A stretch of 64,000 nt of DNA from Pelomonas nitida (GCF_043555975.1 NZ_JBIGIA010000008.1:183066-247065); one strand, 5' to 3'. Counted from the first letter of the stretch, positions 1-10,000 are shown. The notes: generated by a model from the letters alone, not told the origin. Numbers and translations are program-made.

Positions 1-398
1 TGCAGCCCGGCGCTCACCTCGTGCAGCCCCGCCATGCCGGCGCTGCCGAGGTCGTCGACGTCCAGCAGCACGGCGCTGATCTTGTCGTCGCGCGCGGCGT
101 GGTCCAGCACGGCCAGCACGTCGCGCAGCCGCGTCTGGTGCGCCAGGCTGCGGCCCTGGGCTTGTGCCATCAGCTGGTCGCGGGTGCTGCCCGAGAACTG
201 CTCGACGAGGTTGCCCTCGAGCTTGACGACCAGCGTGGTCTTGTCCTGCAGCGGCTTGGGGCCGCGGGTCAGCAGCGCCGTCACGACGATGACGATCAAC
301 AGCAGCACGAAGAGGTTGGTCAAGGCTCGACGTGTGCCGTCGAGCAGCCACCAGGCCTTGGAGAAAAACCAGCCGATTGCGGAAAACAGGGACTTCAT
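1..398 (-). CDS. sppA: Signal peptide peptidase SppA (protease IV), N-terminal part only
   Basis: The reading frame starts at an ATG at 396-398 and runs off the left edge, so about 132 N-terminal residues are visible. It begins MKSLFSAIGWFFSKAWWLLDG, followed by one strong membrane span (residues about 27-44, rich in L, V and I) and then a periplasmic part with KTTLVVKLEGNLVEQFSG and LRDVLAVLDHAARDDKISAV. This layout and these segments match the long, E. coli-type SppA, which cleaves remnant signal peptides in the inner membrane. The catalytic Lys and Ser lie outside the window. The call is from recognised family sequence; truncation is only due to the window edge. Confidence 0.8.
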   Translation of the reverse strand, partial: MKSLFSAIGWFFSKAWWLLDGTRRALTNLFVLLLIVIVVTALLTRGPKPLQDKTTLVVKLEGNLVEQFSGSTRDQLMAQAQGRSLAHQTRLRDVLAVLDHAARDDKISAVLLDVDDLGSAGMAGLHEVSAGL

Positions 399-483
399 CG
401 ACAGCGATCTTGAGGGTTGATGCCCGCCGATTGTGTAGGCCGCCGGCCTTAAGCTCTGCAAGTCACGGTTGGGAGACACCCTC

Positions 484-2154
484 ATGCTTGCTTGGCCCGC
501 TTGGACCAGACGCCTCAACGAGCACTTTCCGCTGCGCTATGCGAGCTGGATGCTGTGCGGCCTGCTCGCGCTGCTGTTTGCGGCGCGCTGGCATGTGGGA
601 TTTGCCGATGGCGTGCTGGCGATTCTCTTCCTGGCGCTGACGCTGCTGGGCTTGCACGACATGCGTCAGACGCGCCACTCCATCCTGCGTAACTACCCGG
701 TCATCGGGCATCTGCGCTTCCTGCTGGAGTTCATCCGCCCGGAGATCCGCCAGTACTTCCTGGAGGGCGACAACGATGCCGCGCCGTTCTCGCGCGCGCA
801 GCGTTCCATCGTCTACCAGCGCGCCAAGGGTGACCCCGACCAGCGCCCCTTCGGCACGCAACTGGACGTGGGCACGCGGGGTTATGAGTGGATCAACCAT
901 TCGCTGGTTCCGACCCATCTGCCCAGCCACGACTTCCGCATCACCATCGGTGCAGGCCGCGCGCAGCCCTATTCGGCGAGTGTCTTCAACATCTCGGCGA
1001 TGAGCTTTGGTGCGCTGAGCGCCAACGCCATCCTGTCGCTCAACAAGGGGGCCCGCATGGGCGGCTTCGCCCACGACACGGGCGAGGGCTCCATCAGCGC
1101 GCACCACCGGGTGCACGGCGGCGACCTGATCTGGGAGATCGGCTCGGGCTATTTCGGCTGCCGCAACGACGACGGCTCGTTCAGCGCCGAGAAATTCCAG
1201 GCTGCGGCCCTGGACCCGCAGGTCAGGATGATTGAGCTCAAGCTCAGCCAGGGCGCCAAGCCGGGCCATGGTGGCGTGTTGCCTGGGCCCAAGGTCACCG
1301 CCGAGATCGCCGCTGCGCGCGGCGTGCCCGAGGGTGTGGCCTGCATCTCGCCGGCTCGCCACAGCGCGTTCTCCACGCCGGTGGAGATGATGCAGTTCAT
1401 CGAGCGGCTGCGCACGCTGTCGGGCGGCAAGCCCACCGGCTTCAAGCTGTGCATCGGCCACCCGTGGGAATGGTTCGCGCTCGCCAAGGCGATGCTGGAG
1501 ACCGGCATCACGCCGGACTTCATCGTCGTCGATGGTGCCGAGGGCGGCACTGGCGCTGCGCCGCTGGAGTTCACGAACTACGTCGGCGCACCGCTGCAGG
1601 AGGGGCTGCTGCTGGTGCACAACACGCTGGTGGGCCTGAACCTGCGTGACAAGATCAAGATCGGCTGTGCCGGCAAGGTCACGACGGCCTTCGACATCGT
1701 GCGCCTGATGGCGCTGGGCGCGGACTGGTGCAACTCCGGCCGCGGCTTCATGTTTGCGCTGGGCTGCATCCAGGCGCAGGCCTGCCACACCGGCCACTGC
1801 CCGACGGGCGTGACGACGCAGGACCCGCAGCGCCAGCGCGCCATCATCGTGCCCGACAAGGCGCAGCGGGTCGCCAACTTCCACCAGAACACGCTGAAAG
1901 CGCTGAAGGAACTGGTCGAGGCGGCGGGCCTGTGTCACCCGCAGGAAATCACCGCGCAGCACATCGTGCATCGGCTGGACAAGCACGAGGTCAAGCTGCT
2001 GGCCAGCCTGCTGCCGTTTGTCGAGCCCGGGGCCGTGCTGCGGGGCGATCTGTCACACAACACGTTCCGCACCTACTGGCCGATGGCCAGCGCGCACAGC
2101 TTCGCGCCGCAAAGTGCCATGTCGCGCGCCGGCCAATCTTCATATACCACCTGA
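484..2154 (+). CDS. FMN-binding glutamate synthase family protein (orphan GltB-like domain), membrane-anchored
   Basis: A protein of 556 residues. The ATG at 484 is preferred over an in-frame TTG at 469 because GGGAG sits eight bases upstream of it. Two hydrophobic segments near residues 20-60 precede a glutamate synthase-type FMN barrel: NISAMSFGALS, GGFAHDTGEGSIS and IVVDGAEGGTGAAP are typical. A cysteine cluster C-x5-C-x4-C (CIQAQACHTGHCP) matches the 3Fe-4S ligands of GltB. The amidotransferase domain and the FAD subunit are absent, so it is not a complete glutamate synthase. Such stand-alone, membrane-linked versions are common in Proteobacteria; their substrate is not established. It is transcribed alone. 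Confidence 0.85.
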   Translation: MLAWPAWTRRLNEHFPLRYASWMLCGLLALLFAARWHVGFADGVLAILFLALTLLGLHDMRQTRHSILRNYPVIGHLRFLLEFIRPEIRQYFLEGDNDAAPFSRAQRSIVYQRAKGDPDQRPFGTQLDVGTRGYEWINHSLVPTHLPSHDFRITIGAGRAQPYSASVFNISAMSFGALSANAILSLNKGARMGGFAHDTGEGSISAHHRVHGGDLIWEIGSGYFGCRNDDGSFSAEKFQAAALDPQVRMIELKLSQGAKPGHGGVLPGPKVTAEIAAARGVPEGVACISPARHSAFSTPVEMMQFIERLRTLSGGKPTGFKLCIGHPWEWFALAKAMLETGITPDFIVVDGAEGGTGAAPLEFTNYVGAPLQEGLLLVHNTLVGLNLRDKIKIGCAGKVTTAFDIVRLMALGADWCNSGRGFMFALGCIQAQACHTGHCPTGVTTQDPQRQRAIIVPDKAQRVANFHQNTLKALKELVEAAGLCHPQEITAQHIVHRLDKHEVKLLASLLPFVEPGAVLRGDLSHNTFRTYWPMASAHSFAPQSAMSRAGQSSYTT

Positions 2155-2189
2155 TTGCGGGGTCTGGCATTTTTGACCTAGGGATATTT

Positions 2190-2228
2190 GGAACAAAGCA
2201 CTCACAATGGGTAACAACGTTTTGTTCC
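2190..2228 (+). promoter_or_regulatory. Inverted repeat GGAACAAA/TTTGTTCC just upstream of the pseudo-regulator start
   Basis: GGAACAAA at 2190-2197 and TTTGTTCC at 2221-2228 are perfect inverted repeats separated by 23 bases. The right arm ends three bases before the ATG at 2232. It could be an operator or a leader hairpin covering the ribosome-binding region; no good Shine-Dalgarno sequence is seen in front of this gene. The surrounding 70 bases are AT-richer than the neighbouring genes. Confidence 0.4.
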
Positions 2229-2231
2229 GCC

Positions 2232-2879
2232 ATGCCGACCGTCTATCTCCTCCGTCTCAGTGACTCCGCCTTGGCGCGGACCCGCGCCCAATTGCAGCAT
2301 TCGGACGATGTCGAGCTGGTCGGCAGCGGCAACAGCTTGGCTGAGTCACTGGACGAGATCGATGCGCTCATGCCGGACATCGTCGCCAGCGATCTGCGGC
2401 TGAAGGACAACCATGCGATGCGGGTTGCCGTGGAATTGGGGCGTTTGGCGGTGCGGCCGCAGCTGATGCTGCTGACCCCCACGGCCGACGACCTGCAACT
2501 CTTCGCCGCGCTCAGCGCTGGCGCGAACGCTTACCACCTGGATAACGGCAGCGGCATCGGCCTTGTCGAGGCGCTGCTCTGTCTGCACGAGCGCCGCGTG
2601 GTGCTCGGCCCGCGGTTGGCGCGCCAGGCGCTGGCGGCCTTCGGCATCGAGCGCAGCCCGCTGGTGACGGCGAGCCAGGCCGCCGCAGCACTCGACACGA
2701 CGCCCGCCGGCCGACAGATCGACCAGTCCGGTCGCCATCTGCTGACCTTGCTGGCGCAAGGCCTGCTGCTGCCCGAGATCGTGGCGCTGTGGAAATTGGA
2801 TGTCGCCGAACTGGAGCGCCGCATGTGGCGCATGGTGCGCCTGCTGCACGTGCGGTCGCGCGAACTGCTGGCGGCTTGA
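2232..2879 (+). CDS. Degenerate (pseudo-)response regulator with LuxR-like C-terminus
   Basis: A protein of 215 residues. Residues 1-115 have the length and pattern of a receiver domain, and PDIVASDLRLKD aligns with the phosphorylated Asp. The N-terminal acidic pair is missing (VYLLRLSDSA where VLIVDD is expected), and the conserved Lys near residue 104 is replaced (GANAYHLDNGSG). The C-terminus (LLTLLAQGLLLPEIVALWKL ... LHVRSRELLAA) resembles a LuxR/GerE helix-turn-helix but is diverged. I infer a regulator that does not use ordinary phosphorylation. No kinase is adjacent. The start is an ATG at 2232, just inside an inverted repeat described separately. Confidence 0.6.
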   Translation: MPTVYLLRLSDSALARTRAQLQHSDDVELVGSGNSLAESLDEIDALMPDIVASDLRLKDNHAMRVAVELGRLAVRPQLMLLTPTADDLQLFAALSAGANAYHLDNGSGIGLVEALLCLHERRVVLGPRLARQALAAFGIERSPLVTASQAAAALDTTPAGRQIDQSGRHLLTLLAQGLLLPEIVALWKLDVAELERRMWRMVRLLHVRSRELLAA

Positions 2880-2926
2880 GTTCCCCGATTGTCTGAACGG
2901 TCCACCGCAGTGGGCTGATCGGCAGC

Positions 2927-3553
2927 TCAGGCGGTGGGGACGGTGTCCAGGAAGCTTTGGCGCTGAGACAGCTTCTCCATGTGGCGCGCCAGGTTCGGAT
3001 ATTCCTCGCGCCAGCCGATCTCGGGGAAACGGAACGCCAGCCAGCCCAGTGCGCAGCCGACGGCGATGTCGGCCAGCGTGAAATGGTTGCCCGAGCACCA
3101 TGCCTTGTCGCCCAGGCCCTGGCTCATGGCGGCGAGGCTGGCCGCGACCTTGGTCATCTGACGGTCGATCCAGGCGGGGCTGCGTTGTTCGTCGCTGCGG
3201 TGCGGCCAGGTTCGCTCCATGCGGGCCAGGATGCCGGCGTCCATGACGCCATCGGCCAGCGCCTCCCAGGTGCGCACTTCGCAGCGCTCACGGCCGCGTT
3301 CGGGGATGAGTTTGCCCACGGGCGACAGCGTGTCCACGTACTCCACGATGACGCGTGAGTCGAACATCGCGCCGGTGATGGAGTCCTGGCCTTCCATGAC
3401 CAGGCAGGGCACCTTGCCCAGCGGATTCATTTTCAGGATGGCGTCGCTGCCCCAGACGTCCTCGAGCACCAATTGGTAGTCGAGCTTCTTCTCGGCCATC
3501 ACGATGCGCACCTTGCGCACATACGGGCTGGTGAGAGAGCCGATCAACTTCAT
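2927..3553 (-). CDS. Glutathione S-transferase family protein
   Basis: A protein of 208 residues (MKLIGSLTSPYVRKVRIVMAEK). The N-terminal thioredoxin-like domain has the SPYVRKVRI segment with the catalytic Ser position and the cis-Pro region GKVPCLVM. The all-helical C-terminal domain carries FTLADIAVGCALG, the usual N-capping box. Length and pattern fit the soluble GSTs of Burkholderiales related to YibF. A start three codons upstream (3562) is also possible; neither has a clear Shine-Dalgarno sequence. The gene is single and the endogenous substrate cannot be told. Confidence 0.85.
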   Translation of the reverse strand: MKLIGSLTSPYVRKVRIVMAEKKLDYQLVLEDVWGSDAILKMNPLGKVPCLVMEGQDSITGAMFDSRVIVEYVDTLSPVGKLIPERGRERCEVRTWEALADGVMDAGILARMERTWPHRSDEQRSPAWIDRQMTKVAASLAAMSQGLGDKAWCSGNHFTLADIAVGCALGWLAFRFPEIGWREEYPNLARHMEKLSQRQSFLDTVPTA

Positions 3554-3963
3554 CGCGGTCATAGAGGGCAAGCACGGGTCACAAGTGGAAACGATTTTAG
3601 CGAGCCGCCCCGAGTGAGCTGCCGGTGAAAAAAGCCTGTCGGGTGGCGCCGACAACAGCCACCCACGCGGGGGTTGCCAGCCCGGCGCGCCGCCCGCAAA
3701 GTGTCGCCCGGCCATGGCGCATCGAGGCGCGCCGTACGGGCTGACGTCGGGTCTCGACGCAGCGAGGTTTGACCCCGCAGCAGTGCTCGTCGCTGATATC
3801 GGCTTCACGAAACGTCAGCGCAGCCCCATCCCGGAAGCTGCCGCCCTTACCGCTTCATCACGTCGGTAGCGCGGCAGGGTGGGCATGCGGCCAGCGGCTG
3901 CGAGACCGCCGTTCTGGTGCCGACTTCTAGAATCGCGGGCTTTCCACGATTTGCCGCGCCGCC
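3554..3963. other. Intergenic region upstream of purB
   Basis: A 410-base gap between the divergent GST gene and purB. No convincing coding sequence is seen. It contains overlapping short inverted repeats around 3635-3670 (TGTCGG/CCGACA and GGGTGGC/GCCACCC) and, at its right end, the purB promoter described separately. Confidence 0.4.
3928..3933 (+). promoter_or_regulatory. Likely -10 element of purB
   Basis: TAGAAT matches the TATAAT consensus at five of six positions and would put the transcription start about 24 bases before the purB ATG. I see no good -35 hexamer 17 bases upstream, which is usual for GC-rich betaproteobacterial promoters of this kind. Confidence 0.4.
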
Positions 3964-5340
3964 ATGACCACCACCGACTTCAACCCGATCAGCGCCCTCT
4001 CGCCGCTGGACGGCCGTTATGCCGCCAAGGTCGCGGCGCTGCGCCCGCTGCTGTCCGAGTACGGGTTGATGCACCGCCGCGTGCAGGTCGAGGTGGAGTG
4101 GTTCATTGCGCTGAGCGACGCCGGCTTCAAAGAGTTCAAGCCGCTCTCCAGCGCCGCCCGCTCGCGCCTGCGCCGGCTCGTCAAGAAGTTCAGCGAGGCC
4201 GATGCGGAAGAAATCAAGGCCATCGAGCGCACCACCAACCACGACGTCAAGGCCGTGGAGTACTGGATCAAGCGCAGCTTCGAGGGCCAGCCTGAACTGC
4301 AGGCCGCAGGCGAATTCGTGCACTTCGCCTGCACCAGCGAAGACATCAACAACACCAGCCACGCGCTGATGCTGAAGGCCGCGCGCGACGAGGTCATGCT
4401 GCCGGCGCTGGACGGCATCGTCGAGAAGCTGCGCGGCATGGCGCACCAGTTCGCCGGCACGCCGATGCTGAGCCGCACGCACGGTCAGACCGCCAGCCCC
4501 ACGACGGTGGGCAAGGAGATCGCCAACGTCGTCGCCCGGCTGCAGGCTGCGCGTGCCCGCATCGCCGCGGTCAAGCCACTGGCCAAGATGAACGGCGCCG
4601 TGGGCAACTTCAACGCCCACCTGTCCGCGTGGCCCAAGCACGACTGGGAAGCCTTCAGCAAGCAGGTCATCGAGAAGCAGCTGAAGCTGACGTTCAACCC
4701 GTACACCATCCAGATCGAACCGCACGACTACATGGCCGAGCTGTTCGACGCGTTCACGCGCGCCAACACCATCCTCATCGACTGGTCGCGCGACGTGTGG
4801 GGCTACATCTCGCTGGGCTACTTCAAGCAGAAGACCAAGGCGGGCGAGATCGGCAGCTCGACGATGCCGCACAAGGTCAACCCCATCGACTTCGAGAACG
4901 CGGAAGGCAACTTCGGCCTGGCCAGCGCTGTGCTGACGCACCTGAGCCAGAAGCTGCCGGTGAGCCGCTGGCAGCGTGACCTGACGGACTCCACGGTGCT
5001 ACGCAACATGGGCGTGGGCCTGGGCTACGCACTGCTGGGTTATGACTCCCTGGCCAAGGGCCTGGGCAAGCTGGAAGTGAACGAAGCCGCGTTGGCTGAC
5101 GACCTCGATGCCGCCTGGGAAGTGCTGGCCGAGCCCATCCAGACCGTCATGCGCCGTTTCGGCCTGCCCAACCCTTACGAACAGCTCAAGGAGCTCACAC
5201 GCGGCAAGGCCATCACCCAGGAGTCCATCCGTGCCTTCATCGAGGGGCTGGACCTGCCCAAGGCTGAGAAGGCGCGCCTGCTCAAGCTCACGCCGGGCAG
5301 CTACACCGGGCTGGCGCAAGACCTGGCGCGGCGCATCTGA
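3964..5340 (+). CDS. purB: Adenylosuccinate lyase
   Basis: A protein of 458 residues, the usual length of the E. coli-type enzyme. It cleaves adenylosuccinate to AMP and SAICAR to AICAR in purine synthesis, in the cytosol. It shows the start ISALSPLDGRYAAKV, the TSEDINNTSHALM region, RTHGQTASPTTVGKE with the catalytic His, and the fumarase/aspartase signature GSSTMPHKVNPIDFEN at about residues 297-312. All key segments are intact. It is followed by a strong hairpin and then a convergent acetyltransferase gene, so it is probably a single-gene transcript. Confidence 0.97.
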   Translation: MTTTDFNPISALSPLDGRYAAKVAALRPLLSEYGLMHRRVQVEVEWFIALSDAGFKEFKPLSSAARSRLRRLVKKFSEADAEEIKAIERTTNHDVKAVEYWIKRSFEGQPELQAAGEFVHFACTSEDINNTSHALMLKAARDEVMLPALDGIVEKLRGMAHQFAGTPMLSRTHGQTASPTTVGKEIANVVARLQAARARIAAVKPLAKMNGAVGNFNAHLSAWPKHDWEAFSKQVIEKQLKLTFNPYTIQIEPHDYMAELFDAFTRANTILIDWSRDVWGYISLGYFKQKTKAGEIGSSTMPHKVNPIDFENAEGNFGLASAVLTHLSQKLPVSRWQRDLTDSTVLRNMGVGLGYALLGYDSLAKGLGKLEVNEAALADDLDAAWEVLAEPIQTVMRRFGLPNPYEQLKELTRGKAITQESIRAFIEGLDLPKAEKARLLKLTPGSYTGLAQDLARRI

Positions 5341-5347
5341 GCTGCTG

Positions 5348-5382
5348 CCCGGGAGCGCGTCGGTCGCTGCGCGCTTCCCGGG
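5348..5382. terminator. Hairpin between convergent purB and GNAT genes
   Basis: CCCGGGAGCGCG at 5348-5359 pairs with CGCGCTTCCCGGG at 5370-5382 (twelve pairs with a one-base bulge). It lies between the stop codons of two convergent genes. There is no U-tract on either strand, so it may act as a bidirectional barrier or a 3' end stabiliser. Confidence 0.5.
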
Positions 5383-5387
5383 CCGGC

Positions 5388-5897
5388 CTACAAAGCCAGG
5401 CGGAAGACTCTCGAGGGCTCGTTGTAGCCCTCGAGCTGTTTCTGACCTTCCTCCACGAAGCCCAGCTTGCCCAGCAAGGAGACGCTGGGTTGGTTGTCCA
5501 GGGCGGTGATGGCCATCAGTGTCTTCCAGCCCATCACTTGCCGGGCGTGGACGACGCAGCCGCGCGCGGCTTCGAGCGCGTAGCCGCGGCGCTCATGCCG
5601 CGCCAGCAGCGCGTAGCCGAGGTCGGGCTCGGGCAGCGTCGGGCGTTTGAACAATCCGCACATGCCGACCAGTTCGCCGTCCTCATGCCGTTCAATGGCC
5701 CAGAACCCATGGCCCAGCTCACGGTAGGCCTTGAACAGGCGCGCCTCGGCCCACGCCAGGGCGTCGTCCCGGCAGTGCACGCCTGGCGTGCTGATGTTGC
5801 GCAGCCAACCGGGCTCGTTGAGCAGTTCGAGCAGGAAGGGCGCGTCCAGCGGTGTGAATTCACGCAATGACAGGCGTTCGGTGTCCAGGATGATCAT
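5388..5897 (-). CDS. GNAT family N-acetyltransferase (RimJ/RimL type)
   Basis: A protein of about 169 residues starting at the ATG at 5897 (MIILDTERLSLREF); a TTG four codons upstream is a less likely start. The opening TERLSLREFTPLDAPFLLELL, the motif-A-like region LGYALLARHERRGYALEAARG and the closing LDNQPSVSLLGKLGFVEEG are typical of the acetyltransferase_3 group, which acetylates ribosomal protein N-termini or small amines using acetyl-CoA. The substrate cannot be predicted. It is convergent with purB. Confidence 0.85.
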   Translation of the reverse strand: MIILDTERLSLREFTPLDAPFLLELLNEPGWLRNISTPGVHCRDDALAWAEARLFKAYRELGHGFWAIERHEDGELVGMCGLFKRPTLPEPDLGYALLARHERRGYALEAARGCVVHARQVMGWKTLMAITALDNQPSVSLLGKLGFVEEGQKQLEGYNEPSRVFRLAL

Positions 5898-6289
5898 GGA
5901 GTCCGACAATACTGGGTCCTGCCTGCGGTTCGCATCCTGCGCCTGAACGAACTCCCTGCCTGACTTGTCATGAGCCCGGCCCTACCCGCCCACGAAAATC
6001 CCGCGCTTCGCCAAGCCTTGCGGGAGCTGGGCGCCCTCCTGGTCGAGGCAGGCTCGAGAGCGGTCGGTCCTCCGTGCGTGACCTGACTGCCGGCGCCAAA
6101 GGGACCTGCATGGACGCGTTTCATTCGGATGGCCGCGGCGCTGGGCTTGGAGGCCTTGGCCACCGCAAATGGCCGGCTCAGCGAACCTTTCAGCGCCGCT
6201 GGGTTGCCGGTCGGCGCTCTTCGATCGCCGCTCATCCGAGCGGGCGCTGGTCGGCGGCCGGCAGAGCCCAGCCCTGACAATTGCACGCC
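5898..6289. other. Intergenic region between the GNAT gene and pyrF
   Basis: A gap of about 390 bases. A short frame at 5970-6086 (38 residues, starting MSPALPAHENPALRQALREL) has plausible bacterial codon use but no recognised family and a poor ribosome-binding site. I see no supported gene. It could be the remnant of a frameshifted small gene, since the next frame continues with an open stretch to about 6277. Confidence 0.35.
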
Positions 6290-7093
6290 ATGACCTTCGT
6301 CTCCCAGCTCCAAGCCCTCACTCCTCACTCCCGGCTGTGCGTCGGGCTCGACCCGGAACCCGCCAAGCTGCCCGGTGCGTGGGCGGGGGACGTCAGCCGC
6401 ATCTACGACTTCTGCGCCGCCATCGTGGACGCCACGCACGATCTCGTCTGCGCGTTCAAGCCGCAGATCGCCTATTTCGCCGCGCACCGTGCCGAAGATC
6501 AGCTGGAGCGCCTCATCTCGCACATCCATGCCGTGGCGCCCCATGTGCCGGTCATCCTCGACGCCAAGCGCGGTGACATCGGCTCGACGGCCGAGCAGTA
6601 TGCGCGAGAGGCCTTCGTGCGTTATCAGGCCGACGCCGTCACGCTGTCGCCCTTCATGGGGTTCGATTCGGTCGAGCCCTATCTTGCCTATGAGGGCAAG
6701 GGTGCCATCCTGCTGTGCCGCACGTCCAACAAGGGCGGCGATGACTGGCAGATGCAGCGCCTGGCCGACGTGCCGGGCCAGCCCCGTCTGTTCGAGCATC
6801 TTGCGCACCTGGCTGAATCGCAGTGGAACCGCAACGGCCAGTTGGGCCTGGTGGTGGGCGCCACCTATCCCGCCGAGATCGCGCGGGTGCGGGAGCTGGC
6901 GCCCACGCTGCCGCTGCTGGTGCCCGGCGTGGGCGCGCAAGGTGGCGATGCAGCAGCCGTTGTGCAGGCGGCCGGCCGTGTAGCACCGCTGGTGGTCAAT
7001 TCGTCCCGGGCCATCCTGTACGCCAGCCGCGAGGCAGATTTCGCCCAGCACGCCCGGGCCGTGGCCGAGGCCACGCGGCGCGCCCTCGCCTGA
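6290..7093 (+). CDS. pyrF: Orotidine 5'-phosphate decarboxylase (group 2)
   Basis: A protein of 267 residues that converts OMP to UMP, the last step of pyrimidine synthesis. The opening RLCVGLDPEPAKLP and the catalytic VILDAKRGDIGSTAEQY, with Lys at about residue 93, are the hallmarks of the longer group-2 (Mycobacterium/Burkholderia-type) enzymes. The C-terminal phosphate-binding region PLLVPGVGAQGGD is intact. The ATG at 6290 gives the standard N-terminus; an in-frame TTG three codons earlier is not needed. The hybrid kinase gene begins three bases after its stop, suggesting co-transcription. Confidence 0.96.
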   Translation: MTFVSQLQALTPHSRLCVGLDPEPAKLPGAWAGDVSRIYDFCAAIVDATHDLVCAFKPQIAYFAAHRAEDQLERLISHIHAVAPHVPVILDAKRGDIGSTAEQYAREAFVRYQADAVTLSPFMGFDSVEPYLAYEGKGAILLCRTSNKGGDDWQMQRLADVPGQPRLFEHLAHLAESQWNRNGQLGLVVGATYPAEIARVRELAPTLPLLVPGVGAQGGDAAAVVQAAGRVAPLVVNSSRAILYASREADFAQHARAVAEATRRALA

Positions 7094-7095
7094 AC

Positions 7096-10000
7096 ATGCC
7101 GCGCGGCGCGGGCGACCGCTTCAGCAGCCTCGCCGGTCGGGGTGTTTCGGCAGAGCACCTGCCTGACCGGCTGGCCACGCGCATGCGCTGGCAGGCGGCT
7201 CGCGTCTTCCTGCTCGCCTGCGGGCCGGTCTTCCTGCCGGTGGCCGTCTTGCTCTGGTTCACGCGCCAGCCGGGCGAGTGGTGGGACGGCTGGCTGCCGC
7301 CGTTGCTGTCCGCGCTGATCTCCGCCCTGGCGTTCGCTCGACTGTTGACGGTGCGGCACAGCCCCGAGCGGCAGTCGCGCCCCGCATTCGCGATGCTGCT
7401 GATGACGCTCGTGCTGGCGTTGCCGATGGTGGTGGCGGTGTCACGCGATCTGGGCCTGTGGGCACTGAGCCTCACGTTGTCGGGGGTCATGGTCGCGTTT
7501 GCCACCGGCATGCTCGGGCTGCTCGCCGGCATGGTGCTGACGGCGTTGACCAGCGTGGGGCTGGCGGCCATGGCGGTGGCGGAGTCGCTGGGGTGGAACA
7601 CCCATCCGATGGCGATGAACAGCCTGTTGCTGCGCACCTGCGTGCAATTCAGCCTGCTTGGCTCGGGGCTCGTGGTGGGCCTGGCGCTGATGAAGATGGT
7701 GCAGCACTCCCTCGCCGAGGCCGAGAAGCGCATGGCGCGTTTTCGCGGTTTGCTGGGCATGGCGGTGCACTGGTATTGGGAGATGGACCGGCAATTCCGG
7801 TTCACGCATGTGGCCGTCGAGCGGGCCGGCAGTGCGGGTGCAGACCTGACCGCGCGCCTGGGCAAGACGCCGTGGGAACTGGATGGCATGGGGCTGACCG
7901 AGGAAGAGCTCCAAGCGCACCGCGCCGACCTGGAATCGCACCGCCCCTTCCAGGGCATGGTGACGCGCCGTCGCAGCCTGGACGGTGCTACGCGCTGGGT
8001 CTCGATCAGCGGCGAGCCGCGCTTCGATGCGCAGGGCAACTTCCGCGGCTATTGGGGGGTGGGGCGCGACGTGACGCAGGAGGTGACGGCCGAGCAGACG
8101 GTCCATGCCACCGAGACGCGTTACCGCGAGCTGTTTCGCCGCTCGCCCAGCCCGCTGGTGCTGCACCGCTGGGGGCGGATCGTCGACGCCAACCCGGCAG
8201 CCATGGACATGTTCGGTTATGCGCAGCGCGCCAGCATGATCGGCCAGGACCTCTTCAGCCATTACGAGGCGGGCGACGAAGAGACGGCGCGCCAGCAGGC
8301 TGCGCGCCTGGAAAGCCTCGCACCCGGCGCGACTCAGCCGATGACCGAGTACCGGCTGCGCACGTTGTCGCGCCACCGCCGGCTCGTACAGGCCACCAGC
8401 GTGCGCGTCGAGACGACGTCCGGGCCCGCGACGCTGACCTTCTTCACCGACCAGACCGAGCAGGGGCGCGCCCAAGAGGCGCTGCGCCGCAGTGAGGGTC
8501 TGCTGTCGCACCTCGTGGCCACGAGCCCCGATGTGATCACGCTGGCCGAGGCGGAGAGCGGCCGCTACGCGATGGTCAACAAGGCGTTCGAGGCGCTGAC
8601 CGGCTGGTCCAGCGCGGAGGTGCTGGGCCGCACGGCCGAGGAGATCGGCCTGTGGAGCCGTGAGGCCGACCGCGCGGCCGTGAGCGACGCCATACAGCGC
8701 AGCGGCATTGCGAGCAACCTGGCCGTCAGCCTGCGCCGCCGCAACGGCAGCGTGGTGTCCATGCTGGTCTCCGTGGCGCCCTTCGAGATGGACGGGAAGC
8801 GCTACCGCGTGCTGTATGCGCGCGACGTGTCCGAGAGCGAGCGCACGCGGCTCGTGCACGGTGCCATCCTGGAGAACGCGTCCATCGGCATCGCACTGAC
8901 GCGTGAGCACAAGTTCGTGCTCGCCAACCCCCGCGTGGAGGCCATGTTCGGCTGGCCGCGCGGCGCGCTCATCGGCCAGCATGGCAGCGTGGTGTGGCCC
9001 ACGGTGGACGAATGGGAGGCCGTCGACCAGGCGCTGAGCGCCAGACTGGCTGCGGGCCAGCAGGCCGAGACGGAGCGAACCATGCGCCGCCGTGACGGCT
9101 CCACCTTCCTGGCGCGTCTGTTGGCGCAGGCCGTCGACCCCGCCCACCCGAGCCGAGGCGGCACGATCTGGATCGTCGAAGACATCACCGAGCGTCGACG
9201 CGTGGAAGACCAGCTCGCCCATGCCAAGGACGAGGCGCAGGCGGCCAGCCGGGCCAAGAGCGCCTTCCTCGCCAACACCAGCCACGAAATCCGCACGCCG
9301 CTCAACGGACTGCTGGGCCTGGGGCGGCTGGCGCAGCAGCCCGACATCTCCGAGGCACAGCGCCGCGACTACCTCAACCAGATGATGGAGAGCGCCGAGA
9401 GCCTGTCTGGCCTGATCTCCGACATCCTCGACTTCTCCAAGATCGAGGCCGGCCGGCTGTCGCTCGAGACGCAGCCCTTCTCGCTGCGCGAGCTGCTGGC
9501 ATCCATGCGTCTGGCCTATCTGACTCTCGCCCAGGCGCGCGGTCTCACCTTCACCGTCGAGATCGATCCGGCGCTGCCGAGTTGGGTCTTCGGCGATCCA
9601 CTGCGCACGCGTCAGATCCTTTCCAACTACCTGACCAACGCGCTGAAGTTCACGGGGCATGGCAGCATCGCCGTCCGCGTCAGAAGCTTGAGCCGCAACA
9701 GCCGGGGCATCGCGGGCGAGTGGGTGCGCATCGAAGTCACCGACACCGGCTCGGGCATCGCACCCGGGCAGCAGCAGCGCCTGTTCCAGCCGTTCACGCA
9801 GGCTGACGAATCGACCACACGGCGCTTCGGCGGCACCGGACTGGGGCTGTCCATCTGCCGCGAACTGGCGACGTTGATGGGGGGGCAGGTGGGCGTGCGC
9901 AGCGTGGAGGGGCAGGGCTCGACCTTCTGGGCCGAACTGCCGCTCGCCGGTGCGCCAGCGCCGACGCCCGCCCCCGGCCAGCCCCGCGAGGCTCGCGCCG

